The notes: generated from the letters alone by a model not told the origin. A stretch of 64,000 bases of DNA from Wurfbainia villosa (GCA_025175895.1 CM046008.1:26925255-26989254); one strand, 5' to 3'; counted from the stretch's first letter, positions 33,251 to 45,209 are shown. Made by a program: numbers and translations.

Positions 33251-35104
33251 TGTTAGTTATAGCCCTAGAACTAAACATGTGATGGTTGAATAGGGAACAT
33301 TTTGTATCATATTCTATAAAGGCAAAGGATTGGTTATTATATATTTACGTCTTGTTTGTGCACTAAATTAAATATATAATAATGCCCTAGAAAAATAGGT
33401 TCTTATCTACAAAGACATCAATTGGCAAATTGATTATGAGAAGTCAGAGAGAACACTTTCCAAAATGTTCCTAGTCAAGTATTAATATGAAAGTGCAATA
33501 TTAATACATAAAGACTAGCATGTAGGTCAATTGATGACTTGATCTCACAAGTCATGGATATATGATATCAAGTTGACACATGGGTATATATTAGAGAATA
33601 TATCTTCGAATCAATTCGCCATGAGAAAGTTTCATGGATCGTCATATGAGTGTCATAAACTTTCTCATGTGACTATTGGTATGAATAGTCCTCAAACCTG
33701 AAGTCACTACTATTCCCTACATAAGGAGTTATGTACTTTGGTATCGTCAAACGTCACCCGTAACAGGGTGGACCATAAAGGCGATTACTGGGTATATAAC
33801 AAATTATGCAGAGGGATGTGAGTGATGTAGATGGGATCTATCCCTCCCATATGACGGGAGTGATATCTATGGGCCCCTTGATTGAGTAGAACTACTAAAA
33901 CGCATGGCCATGCTCGAATGAGTCAATATGAGATATTGAGCTCATTTGTTTGAGTTAGTTTACTCAGGGATCAAGAAACACATAGATTGATCGAGGATGA
34001 CACGGTCTATGCCTCATTGGTCAATCTGATATCAAGGATAGAAGGACACGGTCATACATTATAGTAGTCACGGAAAGGTTAGTCGGATCTTGACTTATCT
34101 CGTAACTTGGGTAGCAATGATGTATTGCTAGATGCCGCTCATTGCTTGTGTATCTAAAAGAGTTTAGATCCACTGCCAACGTTATGAGAGCCTATAGGGT
34201 CACACACAAAGAGCATGATGATTCGAAGAATTAGTGCATTCTAGTTTGACTAGAATAATTTGGGAATAAGCTTAAGTACAAAATGGTTTTTGGACTTTAA
34301 GCTTAATGAGAATTTTAGCTTATTGATTTAATGAGATTAATTCAATATGCTAAGCTTAATTGATTTAATAAGATTAATTCAATATGTTACCTTATTGATT
34401 TAATGAGATTAATTCAATATGATAACATAAGCTTATTGAATTAATAAGATTAATTCAACATCCATGAATGTCACATAAGCATGCCACCTAAGCTTGATGA
34501 GTTGGAAGGAGACAGGGTTTTGACCCTTGGATTTCCTCCAAATGTGGCCGGCCGAAACAAGGAGGATAACTCCTTGTTTAATTATCTTTCAATGCCATTG
34601 ATTGCATTGAATGTGATAGGAGATGAAAGGTTTTTCAAATCCTATAAAACACCCCATGGGGTGGTCGGCCAAAGGAGTTGAGTTGGAGCTTAAGGCTTGG
34701 TGAGAGCTTGGTGGGAGAGGCTTTTGTTGTGTGGTTTTGTGAGTGTAAGCTAGCAAGAAGAGTAGTCTTCTTCTTCCTTTCTCTTCTTCCCTACCTTCCT
34801 CTCCTTTAGGGACTTCTCTAGCAAGAAGTAAAGGAGAGATCTTCTAGTTTTCTTTTGTGAGACAAGAGCTTGCTCGTGTGGATACATATAGAGGCACGGA
34901 CAATTGAACGTGCTAAAAGATCCAACACATCCAAGGAAAAGCGGGATTGCAAAGGGCACGCAACAAAGGTAGAATTCTCCTATAAGATAGGCTTTCTTTT
35001 GAGAAATTTATTTTTGTACGAGTTTTTCTTTTGCAAGGATCACTTGGAAGGGATCCTAATTTTTCCGTTGCGCATATGCTATTTTGCATAAAGAGATCCC
35101 AACA
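33251..35104 (+). repeat. A2 3' LTR
   Basis: 1854 bp, ends GAGATCCCAACA. Compared with the 5' LTR it has several short deletions in the first 350 bp and fewer GCATGC repeat units (near 34467-34492). The inverted repeat persists (CATGAGAAAGTTT near 33622). Confidence 0.95.
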
Positions 35105-36641
35105 AGAAGACGGCAGCATCTGGTCACCGGTTGGAGGAGGTGGGCGGCGGCAACAATGTTGGCGCCGACTAGATGGAGAGGAGGGAGAGGTGGGCGGCCA
35201 AAACTAGGTTAGGGCTTTTTGATTAGGGCTTAACAAACCCTTAAGCCCTCTTTTATAGAGAACTAATTCTCTTAATGGTTATTGGATCATAACCATAAGG
35301 CCTGTTAACCCGGTCCATTAATATAAGTTAAAATAAACCAAACCATGATGGTTTATTTTAAGTTAAAATGAACCGAACCAACTTTGGTTCATTCGTTTAA
35401 AATAAACCAAACCCTTTGGTTTATTCTCCTCCATTGGATTAGAACCAAACCATTTTGGTTCATCCATTATGTCTTCATAAGACACGGCCCATCCACGCTT
35501 CCATTGCGACTAAAACAATTTCATGCTCGCTTCTTGTTTGGTCCAACCAAACCTAGTTTCTCTCGGTCTGAGAATCTCATTCTCAAGCTCGTTTTAAATC
35601 CTTCGGATTACGCTCGTTGTGCGTGTGACCAAATAGGTTCTCGGTTTATGTTGGTCTTCTATAATTAACCATTAATTATAGAATGATCATGAGTGGCACC
35701 TAGTAGTACATCATGATCCCCAATTAACCGAAAAGATCAACGGTTGATCCAGAACTATTTCTGAAACCCTTCAAGAATCGTGCCCCATTCCCTTCACTCA
35801 TCTTATACCCACTTGGTTCAGGACATGGTCTATAGTGTCAGTCCCCACTAGGCTGACTACGTCACACCTAGCCCAAGTATCATTTCCTCGTCCTACGGAT
35901 TCTAGTTACTGCACATGTATCGAAGAGTACCTTACTCTAAACATGTAATGCTTTGGCCAAAGACTTTAGTAACAATCTGACGAGAGGCCATGGGTATACA
36001 TCTCCTCGCAAGGAGTGGTGAATCCTTTATAGGCTATTCAAACACCTTTAATCACTTCGACTTATACCCAATCATCCCGAGTCCACATCTCCACAGAGAT
36101 GCTTGCTTAAGATGTCAAAACATAAGTCTTTATGATCAAGATGACTTGAATACCACAAGTCAAAGGAACATCGCACTTAAGCTACAGTAAGAACTTCATT
36201 GACATATCTATATATGCAGAGAACCATATAAAGTCTTACGGCTGGTCACTCCAATGAACTAGTTACCATAACTAGCATCCACGATTAACTCTGGACATCA
36301 CAATGTCTCCAGCTAGTGAGAATCAGCTGCTTGGATACACCAAGGAGTATACCTCATGCTAGTCTCGACAGAATTGATGGTGTCCAAATCCATCAATTCA
36401 TCGACTAGGGATAATTCCGATACATCACAATTACACATGTAGAGATACTCACTAGTTGTGATCCAATCACAAATTCTCTCATGCTGTGAGTCGTATCGCG
36501 GACATTCAGTAAATGAGTTTAAGATCCAATCAAATACATGAAACCATGTATACTCAAATAGTGAATCTTCATTTATCATATAAATGGTTCATACATAAAG
36601 CGATTGCCTTAGGATATCTCTCATATATTACTAACAGTAAC

Positions 36642-36855
36642 ACCACGCCATCTCATCGGCCTTAATCCACTTCTTATAACTCTCCTTCTCCTTTTCCCCA
36701 GAATCATCCGCAGGCTTAGGAAGGCACTCTTCGAGGAGTACATATTTGTATTCCTCAGCAATCAAGACAATGTCAAGATTCCTCTTCCAATCAACATAAT
36801 TTGGTCCAGTAAGTTTATTCTCTTTCAGTATCACAACAAGTGGGTTGAAAGTCAT
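36642..36855 (-). pseudogene. B2 gag, N-terminal part
   Basis: ATG at 36855-36853 reads MTFNPLVVILKENKLTGPNY, then VDWKRNLDIVLIAEEYKYVL and KESYKKWIKADEMAWCY. It is cut at 36637 by solo LTR C (duplication GTAAC) and continues at 23684. Open along its whole length, so this part was intact when C inserted. Confidence 0.88.
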
Positions 36856-37896
36856 TTTGATAGAAAACCTAAGAATCACATAGATCAAAACATTAGATTT
36901 CAAAAAATTATTGATTCCTCGAACAATAAAATTTTAAAATCAACCAACACCTCAAAACACCGAAATATCATATGCCACGATAGTGTGGACGTATACAAAT
37001 TCTACATTTGTAAGAGGAGGTTTTACCCATTAATTTTACTATTTTGTCAATCTAACTTTTTAACAAGTAAAATTAATAGTTGGTTCCTCTTCGGCCCTAC
37101 AAATAATAGAAGTGACTCCGATGGGGAGGATACTTATATTTGTATCTAAGTGTTCACCATTACTCGGTACCAAGGTAATTATCTCGGGTTATGTGTCTTT
37201 CGATGGGGAAGTACACATGCTCCTTAATAATTTCCTATAACCATATTTGACCTTGTGATCCGCAAACAAACCCATCCGATGGGGAGGAAGGCACTCAGAG
37301 CCGACGCACAAATTTGTTTGCATCACATGTCAAATCGTAATGGAGGCCGTGAGAATTTATAAAAATATCCCTCTCCCACTTAGTAATTTGAAATTTAGAA
37401 ATTTTCTAGCCTACGACATGCAAATCAAACAATAAGCAATAAATATGAAAATAAAATTTTTCCAACTATTATGGCTTTTGTCTTCAATATGTCTCTCATC
37501 GTATCGTTATCTCGTCCGCTCCTCCTCTCACCATGTACGAGCCATCCGGAGATCCGAGCCGAGAAAAAAATATTTTATTTACATCCATCGATCCTATACT
37601 CCACGAGGAAGTGTACATGAAATCTAGATCGAAAGTAAACTAAAATAGAAATAGTGGAAAAACAATGTCGTATCTAATTTACAAAAATTAAATACTAGCC
37701 TCGTCAACCCCGAGGATTCAATAAAATATACAATTACACACATACAATCACATACACACATATGGACATAATAGTTGGATCCTATGCCTGTAACCAAAGA
37801 GTTAATCTACGCATATCCTACTATTATCTGATACAATATAATATATGAAAAGTGCATAAAAGTAACCGAATCCTAAACACACAAAACCGAAAATCG
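36856..37896 (-). other. B2 untranslated leader
   Basis: Homologous to 17684-18720 with scattered substitutions and small indels. No coding seen. The hairpin at 37029-37077 is retained. Confidence 0.75.
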
Positions 37897-37910
37897 TGGC
37901 TCTGATACCA
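37897..37910 (-). promoter_or_regulatory. B2 primer binding site
   Basis: The element strand reads TGGTATCAGAGCCA, two bases from the LTR edge at 37913, perfect match to the tRNA-iMet complement. Confidence 0.9.
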
Positions 37911-37912
37911 CT

Positions 37913-39796
37913 TGAAGGTAGGAAACTTCGCTTCCCACTTCAACTCGGTCGCTTGTTCATGGCAATCTCTTCTACACCTCCAGATAAAAAAATTTATCCT
38001 TGACAAGAGGGATTACCCAAGCAACCGTGTCATCGTCGTGCTATTCAATTAGAGTAGTCACTTGAACAAACTTGTTGTTCAAGTAACCAACCTCTATTCT
38101 ACGAATAGCCACGGAATAGACGATGTACGGATTGCCAGCTTTTGTGTTTATGTTCAGGGTCCAAGTTATATTAGCCACAAAACAGAATATATCATGCATA
38201 TATAATTAAAAAACAATTACAAACATGTTACATATGAAGATAGATAAGTGATATACCTCTCGATCTTCTATTGTATGACCTTCTTCCTTTTGGACGTCGT
38301 GTGGGCGACGATCTACCAAAAGTCGGAGCTCCTAGATCACCAATCTCCCTTCCTTGCTTGCTCTGAACAAGAGGAAGCATAGAAACAAGGCACTTCTTCT
38401 TCTTTCAACCAACCACCAAGCTCCAAGCTAGGTGCTAGCCGTCGGCCAAGAAGAAGAGGAGGAAAGGAAGTGGGCGCCGGCCAAGGACTCCAAGGAATTA
38501 CCCTAACCCTTGTTTTGACCGGCCAAGGAGAAGAGATTGAGGGAGTTTGGACGCCGGCCAAAGGAGGGAAGAGCTTTTATGGGCGCCGGCCACCAAGGGA
38601 GAAGAAAAAGATAAGGAAAAGCTTTCCTTATTTGGTGCCGCCAACCCCAAACCCTAATCTCCAAGCTTGCCGCCCACCTTAAACCTAATCCTATCTCTAA
38701 TAGGATTCCTTCTTGCCGCCCACCCCTTCCTCTCCTTTTATAGAGTTAGGAATAAGCCTTGTTTTAATCTCCACCATTGGTTCTAGGGATTTAATCTCAA
38801 CCGTCGGATCTAGAGATTTAATCTCAACCGTCGGATCTAGAGATTTAATCTCTACCTTTGGATCTACAGTTTTGTTTTCAACCATTGGATCTAGGTTTCA
38901 TGAGATATTAATTGGCAATAATAGAGACCATGAGGAGGAGTTGGATCTTGGCCACCCAATGGATCAAGCCCACATAAAGTCCGATTCATTAATGATAATC
39001 CAATCCACTAAAGGATTATCATTGATCTACCACACCAACCCCCATAAGTTAATATGGGCTCCATATATTATTTGTACATTTTCTCCCCGTGTTTAAGATC
39101 TCGAATGTCCGTCGATTAATTAATTTACTGACCATTAATTAATCAACATCTAACTCCATGAGTAGTACCACTCAACCTTTTCATCATGCCGGACCAAGTC
39201 CACCTGCAAGGTTTACATGATGAACCTTATGAGCTCCTCAAGGGGACATCATCATCCTTATATATAGGACATGGTTTCCTCCTATAATCAACGACACACC
39301 ATATAAATAATATTATTTCACAACTTACCGAGCTTATCGATTTAATCTATAAATCTCGCCCATTGGTAAATCAAAGAAATGAATACTAAGTATATGTGCC
39401 CGTTATTATATCGGGATTAAGAGTATGTACAATATAATATCTGAGGTCCGATTCGATTATGTAGTCAGCAATAAATCGAATCACCTCTAAGTCGGTCCTG
39501 CTCAATACACACAAAGTGTACTAGTGTGATTCTATGGTCAAGACAAACCAATACCAAATCACACTACAACCATACCAATGGTTTGTCCAAAGTCATCTGG
39601 GTTGTGAGCCTATACTTATACTTTACAAGGAGCCGATAACATGATCTCCCATGTGACACCACACACCATGTTATCTACAATGTAATGTATTAGACAATAT
39701 GCATCACCATAAATATGCATACAATGATCATGTGATTCTTATTTCAAAATAAAGATATTCATACAAAAAATAGACTTTTCAGTATACATCCCAACA
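37913..39796 (-). repeat. B2 5' LTR
   Basis: 1884 bp, TGAAGGTAGG...CATCCCAACA, flanked on the right by TCGCT. TATA box on the minus strand at 38736-38743 (CTATAAAA). Minisatellite units at about 38780-38895. GGCGCCGGCC-type GC-rich stretches in the R-U5 part (38400-38600). Confidence 0.95.
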
Positions 39797-39801
39797 TCGC
39801 T

Positions 39802-40240
39802 AGATTTCTATTAGTGGGAACTCTCTCTATTTGTACATCTCTTCTACCCTATGATCTATATGATCATATGGTATCAGATGGTAATGGAAAAGCACATTCT
39901 TGGATTGTTGATGAGACTATTGTTCTTCACCTTTGCAATAGTGCCATTATTGTTGCAGTAGACTGGTAATGCTTCAATAATGCTCTCAACTACTCTAAAT
40001 TCAGTAATGAACTTCTTGATCTATACCGCCTCCTTTGTTACTTCAGAAGTTATAATGTACTCTGTCTTCATTGTAGAATTAACAACGGTGTCTTGTCTGA
40101 AACTTTTCTAACTCACTGCACTTCCATTCAGGGTGAATATGTAGCTAGATTGGGATTTGGAGTCATCCTTTTCCGTCTGAAAGCTGACATCAATATACCA
40201 GTGTATCACCATATTACCCCTCCATATACTAAGAACAAAT
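39802..40240 (-). pseudogene. E RNase H remnant
   Basis: Faint minus-strand similarity: the VDSTMKTEYIITSEVTKEAV-like stretch near 40000-40085 and a YCNNNGTIAKVKN-like reading near 39925-39965 (aspartate changed). Many stops. Its continuation is 9678-9782. Confidence 0.6.
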
Positions 40241-41330
40241 CCTTAGTTCTTCTCAAGTATTTGAGGATTGGCTTGACAAGCATCCGATGATCCATACTAG
40301 GATTTGACTGGTATATGTTCATAACACTCAAAGCATATGACACATCGGGCCTAGTAAATAACGTAGCATACATGATCGACCCTATAGCTAATGCATATAT
40401 GATCTGATTCATGCAAATCCTCTTGTCTTCTATGTGCGGGCATATATATTTCAAAAGGTGGATCCCATGTCTCAAAAAAATGAAACCTTTCTTAGATTTA
40501 TCCATGCTAAACCATTTTAGCACTCTATCTATGTATGTAGACTTCAAAAGAACAAGAAACTGATTAGATCTATCTCTATAGATCTTGATCCCCAAAATAT
40601 AGGTTGCTTCTTCCATATCTTTCATGGAGAATGTTTTGAACATCTAAACTTTCACTGACTATAGAACTGGGACATAGTTTCTTATGATCAGTATGTCATC
40701 GACATACAACACAATAAATACCATTGCACTCCCACTAATCTTCTTATACACACAGGGTTTGTCAGAATTTTATGAGAAATCAAAATGTTTGATTCCCTCA
40801 TTGAAATGGATATTCCAACTCCTAGATGCTTACTTCAATCCATAAATGGATCTTTGAAGCTTGCGTACTTTGTTCTTGTTAATAGATGTGAAACCCTCAG
40901 GTTGTATCATATACACATGGTCAAATAGATTTCCATTTAGAAAAGTTATTTTTCACATCCATCTGTCATATCTCATAGTCATAATGAGCTGCTATGGTCA
41001 AGAGTATCTGAATATATTTAAGTATAGCTACTAATGAAAATGTTTTGCCATAGTCAACACTTTGTCTTTGATGATATCCTTTTTCCACTGACCTTGCTTT
41101 ATAGGTAATTATTTTACTATCTATGTCAGTTTTCTTCTTGAAAATCCACTTGCACCCTATAGACATTATGTCTCCGGGTGGGTCCGCCAAGCTCCAAACT
41201 TTCTTTTTGTAAATGGAATCCATTTTCGACCTCATGGCATCTAGCCATTTATGTCTTTCTGAATTTTTCAGAACTTCTTCATAATTAGTAGGCTCCTCAT
41301 CCTCGATGAGTAATACGTCATTCAATTCAC
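40241..41330 (-). pseudogene. E reverse transcriptase remnant
   Basis: Frame 40206-40643 reads FSMKDMEEATYILGIKIYRD, MDKSKKGFIFLRHGIHLLK and TRPDVSYALSVMNIYQSNPS. A YVDD reading lies near 40690-40720 (VLYVDDILII). Frame 40966-41325 holds the N-terminal block WLDAMRSKMDSIYKKKVW, IGCKWIFKKKTDIDS and VDYGKTFSLVAILKYIQ. Frame breaks separate them; FSPVAMLKSIR is degraded to FSLVAILKYIQ. Confidence 0.85.
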
Positions 41331-42200
41331 TTATAAGAAATCCATATCTCTCAGGAATATAATTTATCCTACTAAATCAACAAAGAGGTGGTGCATTATC
41401 AAGTTCAACCATTATTTCATCTCTATGAATAATTGATTGTGGTTCTTGACTAGGCATCTCTTTTGTCTCTATTTGTGTCTCTTGAATTACACTTAGTTCA
41501 ACTTCACTCCCACTATTTTCCTATAAGAGATACTCTTTCTCTAGGAATACAATATGTCTTGAAACAAACAACCTTTGTTCCAAGGGATGACATAATTGGT
41601 GACCCCATGTTTCCTTAGGGTAACCAATAAATAGACACTTATCAGACATAGCCTTTAGCTTTTCTAAAATTGTCTTATTCACATAAGTTAGACAATCCCA
41701 TACCTTCAAATAAGACAAATAAGATTTCTTACCATTCTATATTTCATATGGAGTAGTACAGATTACCTTAGTGAGGACTCTATTAATAAGTAAACAGTTG
41801 TCTCAAGTGCTTAATCCCAAAAAGACTTTGGTAGAGTTGCAAGCTGCATCATTGATCTAACCATGTCCAACAAGGTTCGATTTCTCCTTTCAACTACACC
41901 ATTATACTGTGGTGTATAAGACGGAGTCCTTTGGTACAATATACCATTTTCCTTTAGATAATCCTGAAACTCTTGGCTTAAGTATTCTCCACCTCGATCC
42001 GATCAAAGTACTTTGATACTTTTACCAACTTGTTTGTCTACTTCATGTCTAAATTCTTTGACTTTTCAAAAGCCTCAGACTTGTATCTCAATAGATACAC
42101 ATACCCAAATCATGAGCAATCATTAATAAAAGTAATAAAGTAGCTATAACCTCCTTGTGCTTGAGTTGGCATGGGTCTACATACATCGGTATGTATAAGG
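41331..42200 (-). pseudogene. E integrase remnant
   Basis: Minus-strand frame 41521-41718 matches the integrase C-terminal region (MSYLKVWDCLTYV, DKCLFIGYPKETWGH). Upstream blocks near 41860-42000 (SERRN-like and GGEYLSQEFQ-like) and near 42080-42180 (FGYVYLLRYKSE-like) are interrupted by several stops. Confidence 0.78.
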
Positions 42201-42850
42201 CCCAGAACATCAAACTTTAACTCACTTTTTCCTTTAAAAGGGTAATTTAGTCATCTTCTCTTTTAAGCATGAAGCACATATATCAAATGAATCGAATTCA
42301 AATGATTCCAAAATGCCAAACTTGTGCAATTTTGACATGGCTTTCTTACTTATATGGTCAAGGCGACAATGGCACATATAAGAGGTTAGTTCATTATCTA
42401 TTTTAGCACATTTGCTATTTATTTCGATATTTAATATGTCATTGGATATATCTAACGTAATGTAACAATAATTATTACTGAAAGTCAAATAAAAACCTTT
42501 TCTATTTAAACCAAAAATAAAAAAAATATTCTTTATTAATGCAGTAACTTAAAAAATAATTATCCAACTCTAAAACTAGTCAAGTAGGTAAATGCAAAAA
42601 ATAAGTTCTACTGCAGCGCTCCATTGTCGATCCTTAGAGCTGCTTCTCCTTTAACTAGTCATCTCTATTCTTTGGCCTCTTTATGTCTTACATATATAGG
42701 AGTTTCTTTTGATAGGCCTTCAAAGTTTTTTTGCATAATGAGCATACATTCAAACTACAACTTTAATAAAATTAAATACATGAGCATTTACTATCTGGAT
42801 TATTTTTATTTACAATAAACTCTTTCACAAAAGTAAAGTAATTTAAACAT
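42201..42850 (-). pseudogene. E pre-integrase and protease tail
   Basis: Frame 42234-42488 reads LTSYMCHCRLDHISKKAMSK, FDSFDICASCLKEKMTKLPF, the GAG-pre-integrase motif with its C-X2-C pair (the LGH of LRLGHI changed to LDH). Sequence to about 42680 still resembles the protease C-terminus. Beyond that I see only AT-rich DNA and no gag. Confidence 0.7.
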
Positions 42851-43261
42851 TGTTGGTGCATGATCTAGAAAACTTAGGTCATAAATGCCAAAGGGGAGAA
42901 AAAGACTTAAATACCTCTAGCCACGTCTAGATTGGCATACAACCCTTAGAACCCTGAGTTTAAATTAAACATCGAAAAGGGAGTTGGACATTTTCTCAAA
43001 GAAGTTGAGTTTTCATATCATATCTTGATGTTGTGTATATATCTACTATGGATCATGTAGTCGTGTATGGATGTGTGATTTGTCGATACAGCGTCACTAC
43101 GGACTGGAGGTCCTAGCTTGGTTGTTGTCAGTTGTATATGTCTCTCTATAGAAGAGAGTGTGTTGTGGGCATATGTATGTGTTGTCGTGCATTCATTCCA
43201 TTTACATGAATGTTGGCGACTTGGTCTCCCTTGTGGTTGAGAGGGTCGTCAGTCATCCTGC
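42851..43261. other. Unassigned DNA left of element D
   Basis: About 410 bp with no coding and no clear repeat partner elsewhere in the window. It begins near TGTTGGTGCATGATC, which recalls the K LTR start (TGTTGGTGCAATC) but diverges at once. D inserted at its right edge, so it should be continuous with 52956 onward. Confidence 0.4.
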
Positions 43262-44440
43262 TATTAGTATGAACCCTTAGTGCCAATTATGAGATGATTG
43301 GTGAGGGAAACTTTTGTATCATATCTTATATTAATATAGGCAAATATTGGTTATTATATTTACTTTATGCGTGTGCCAGCTAAATAAATATAATAATTCC
43401 CTTGAATAGTAGATTCTTACTCACAGTATATTAATTTGTAGAATTGATTATGAGAAGCTGTAGTGAACACTATTCTTAAATATTCCTAGTCAAGTATTGT
43501 ATTAATAGAGAAGGGCTATATTGATACATTAAGACTAGCATGTAGGTCAATGGATGACTTGATCTCACAAGTCATGGTGTGATATCACATTGATGCATGG
43601 GTATATATATTGGAGACTATATATACTGAATTGACCCGCCGTGAGAAAGTATCATGGGTCGTTATATGAGTGTCATAAACTTTCTCATGTGACTATTGGT
43701 ATGAATAGTCCTAAGACTTGAAGTCACTACAGTTCCCTACATAAGGAGTTATGCACTTTGGTATCGTTCAATATCACCCATAATAGGGTGGACTATAAAG
43801 GGATCACTGGGTATGTAACAAATTATGCGGAAGGATGTGAGTGATGTAGATGACATTTATCCCTCCCATATGATGGGAGTGATATCTTTGGCATCTTGAT
43901 CGAGTAGGACCACGAAATGCATGGTCATGCTCAAATGAGTCAATATAAGATATTGAGCTCATTTGTTTGAGTGAGTCTACTTGGGGATCAAGAAACACAA
44001 AGATCGATAAGGGGATGACACAGTCTATGCCTCATTAATTGATCTATGATATCAAGGATAGAAGGACATCGTCATACATAATAATAGTCATGGAAAGGTT
44101 GTCGGATCTCGACTTTCTTGTAACTTAGGTAGCAATGATGTATTGCTAGATGTCGCTCATTGCTTATGTGTCAAAGAGGGGTTTTAGACACATTACCAAC
44201 GTTACCAGAGCCTATAGGGTCACACACAAATGACATTCTATTTTGGAAATGGGTTCTTTTAGTTTGACTAAAAGAACAATGAGAATAATGGATGGTCAAG
44301 TCTCGAGTCAAAATCAAGTTGGTTGAGTTAGACTCAAGTGGGTTACATTTGACTTAGACTCAAACTAAATTGGATGGATGAAGACTAGATTTGAGTTAGA
44401 ATCAAGTGAGACTTGAATTAAACTCAATTCCCATACAAAA

Positions 44441-44560
44441 CTCAAGTTAGACTTGAGTTAAACCCAAACCACATGCAAAGCTCAAGTTAGACTTGAGTTA
44501 AACCCAAATCACATGCAAAACTCAAGTTAGACTTGAGTTAAACCCAAGTCACATGAAAAA
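44441..44560 (+). repeat. 40-bp tandem repeat in D 5' LTR
   Basis: Three copies at 44441, 44481 and 44521, each beginning with the palindrome CTCAAGTTAGACTTGAG. The 3' LTR has a single copy (52262-52301), which accounts for the 79-bp length difference between the LTRs. Confidence 0.9.
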
Positions 44561-44754
44561 AGTTTTAATGCATGCATGATGCATTAAAATTGCATTGGTT
44601 TTCAATGTGTAGAATTGGAAGAGGCTAGTGGCTTTTCAATAATGCATTTGATTACAATTCAATTCATTTGATGCATTGGATATTCAACGTGTAGAATGGG
44701 AAGAGGCTAGTGGATTTTCAATGATGCATTGATTTTGGAATTCAAGCATGATAA

Positions 44755-44761
44755 TATAAAA
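44755..44761 (+). promoter_or_regulatory. D LTR TATA box
   Basis: TATAAAA within ATAATATAAAAGGGGCG, about 450 bp before the LTR end, the same relative position as in A2. Confidence 0.6.
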
Positions 44762-45209
44762 GGGGCGTCAACGTTGAGATAGAGTTTTTAGACACGGAGA
44801 GAGAAAAAAAAGGGGTGAGAAGTTTTTGGCTTTTGTGTGCAAGTGTTGCCATGGGGAAAAGAGAGATCCAAGAGTTGGGTGTTCTTTCTTCTTCTTCACT
44901 TCTTTATCCTTCTAATTTTGGCTAGTTGTTCTACAAAGGTTGCTAGCACAACCATATTTCCAAAAGGGATGAGTGTTAGTGTGGATACCTTAGAGATACG
45001 GTTATCCTTACCGTATTTAGATACGACAACTTTGGACTAGCAGGATTGCGAAGGGCTCACTTCAAAGGCATAATACTTCTTCTAGATAGGATCTAGATGG
45101 TTGAAAACAATTTATATGTTTTCGCTTGGATTTCTAGTGGGATCCAAAAAAATTTTATTTCCGCTGCAATTTTGCGAATCAGTTCACACGCATAGTAGGA
45201 TCCCAACAG

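Larger units (their letters stand above)
24376..35104 (+). mobile_element. Copia element A2, full length, nested in C
   Basis: LTRs 24376-26254 and 33251-35104, target duplication AGAAG (24371-24375 and 35105-35109). The interior has primer binding site, leader, gag (interrupted by solo LTR F), protease, integrase, RT, RNase H and polypurine tract, all on the plus strand. It is the most intact polyprotein of the window, but gag is broken and two point stops and several indels lie in RT and RNase H. Confidence 0.96.
23685..36636 (-). mobile_element. Solo LTR C, itself split by A2
   Basis: The sequence of C is 23685-24375 plus 35110-36636, about 2.2 kb. It starts TGTTGGGTTT and ends ATTACTAACA, flanked by GTAAC on both sides (23680-23684 and 36637-36641). 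There is no second LTR and no interior, so this is a solo LTR left by LTR-LTR recombination. The minus orientation is inferred from the CCCAACA end and from similarity to the E LTR, which is followed by a polypurine tract. It shares short blocks with the A/D/F LTR core (35618-35730). Confidence 0.88.
9783..39796 (-). mobile_element. Copia element B2, complete but twice interrupted
   Basis: LTRs 9783-11649 and 37913-39796 bound it, with the duplication TCGCT on both sides. Its own interior consists of 11650-12213, 20646-23684 and 36637-37912; the remainder is inserted DNA (B1 and C with its contents). Domains on the minus strand are gag, protease, integrase, RT and RNase H. LTR edges read TGAAGGTAGG...CATCCCAACA. 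All domains carry stops or frameshifts. Confidence 0.93.
9375..42850 (-). mobile_element. Old copia element E, split by B2
   Basis: Two separated pieces belong together: LTR end plus RNase H tail at 9375-9782 and the rest of the interior at 39797-42850. B2 and everything inside it (9783-39796) interrupt it with the duplication TCGCT (9778-9782 and 39797-39801). The order on the minus strand is pre-integrase, integrase, reverse transcriptase, RNase H, polypurine tract, LTR. Gag, leader and 5' LTR are not recognisable. It is the most decayed copia copy and the oldest layer of the nest. Confidence 0.85.
43262..45208 (+). repeat. D 5' LTR
   Basis: 1947 bp, ends GGATCCCAACA. It contains the LTR core shared with A and F (43640-44230), three 40-bp repeats (44441-44560), and a TATA box. 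A 67-codon reading at 44837-45040 with a hydrophobic stretch also exists in the other LTR but is not a credible gene. Confidence 0.93.

Noticed and set aside
44837..45040. 67-codon frame with a signal-peptide-like hydrophobic start, repeated at 52581-52790
   Set aside because: Both copies lie in the same place of the two D LTRs, downstream of the TATA box; the frame is not maintained beyond the LTR, and repetition simply reflects LTR identity.
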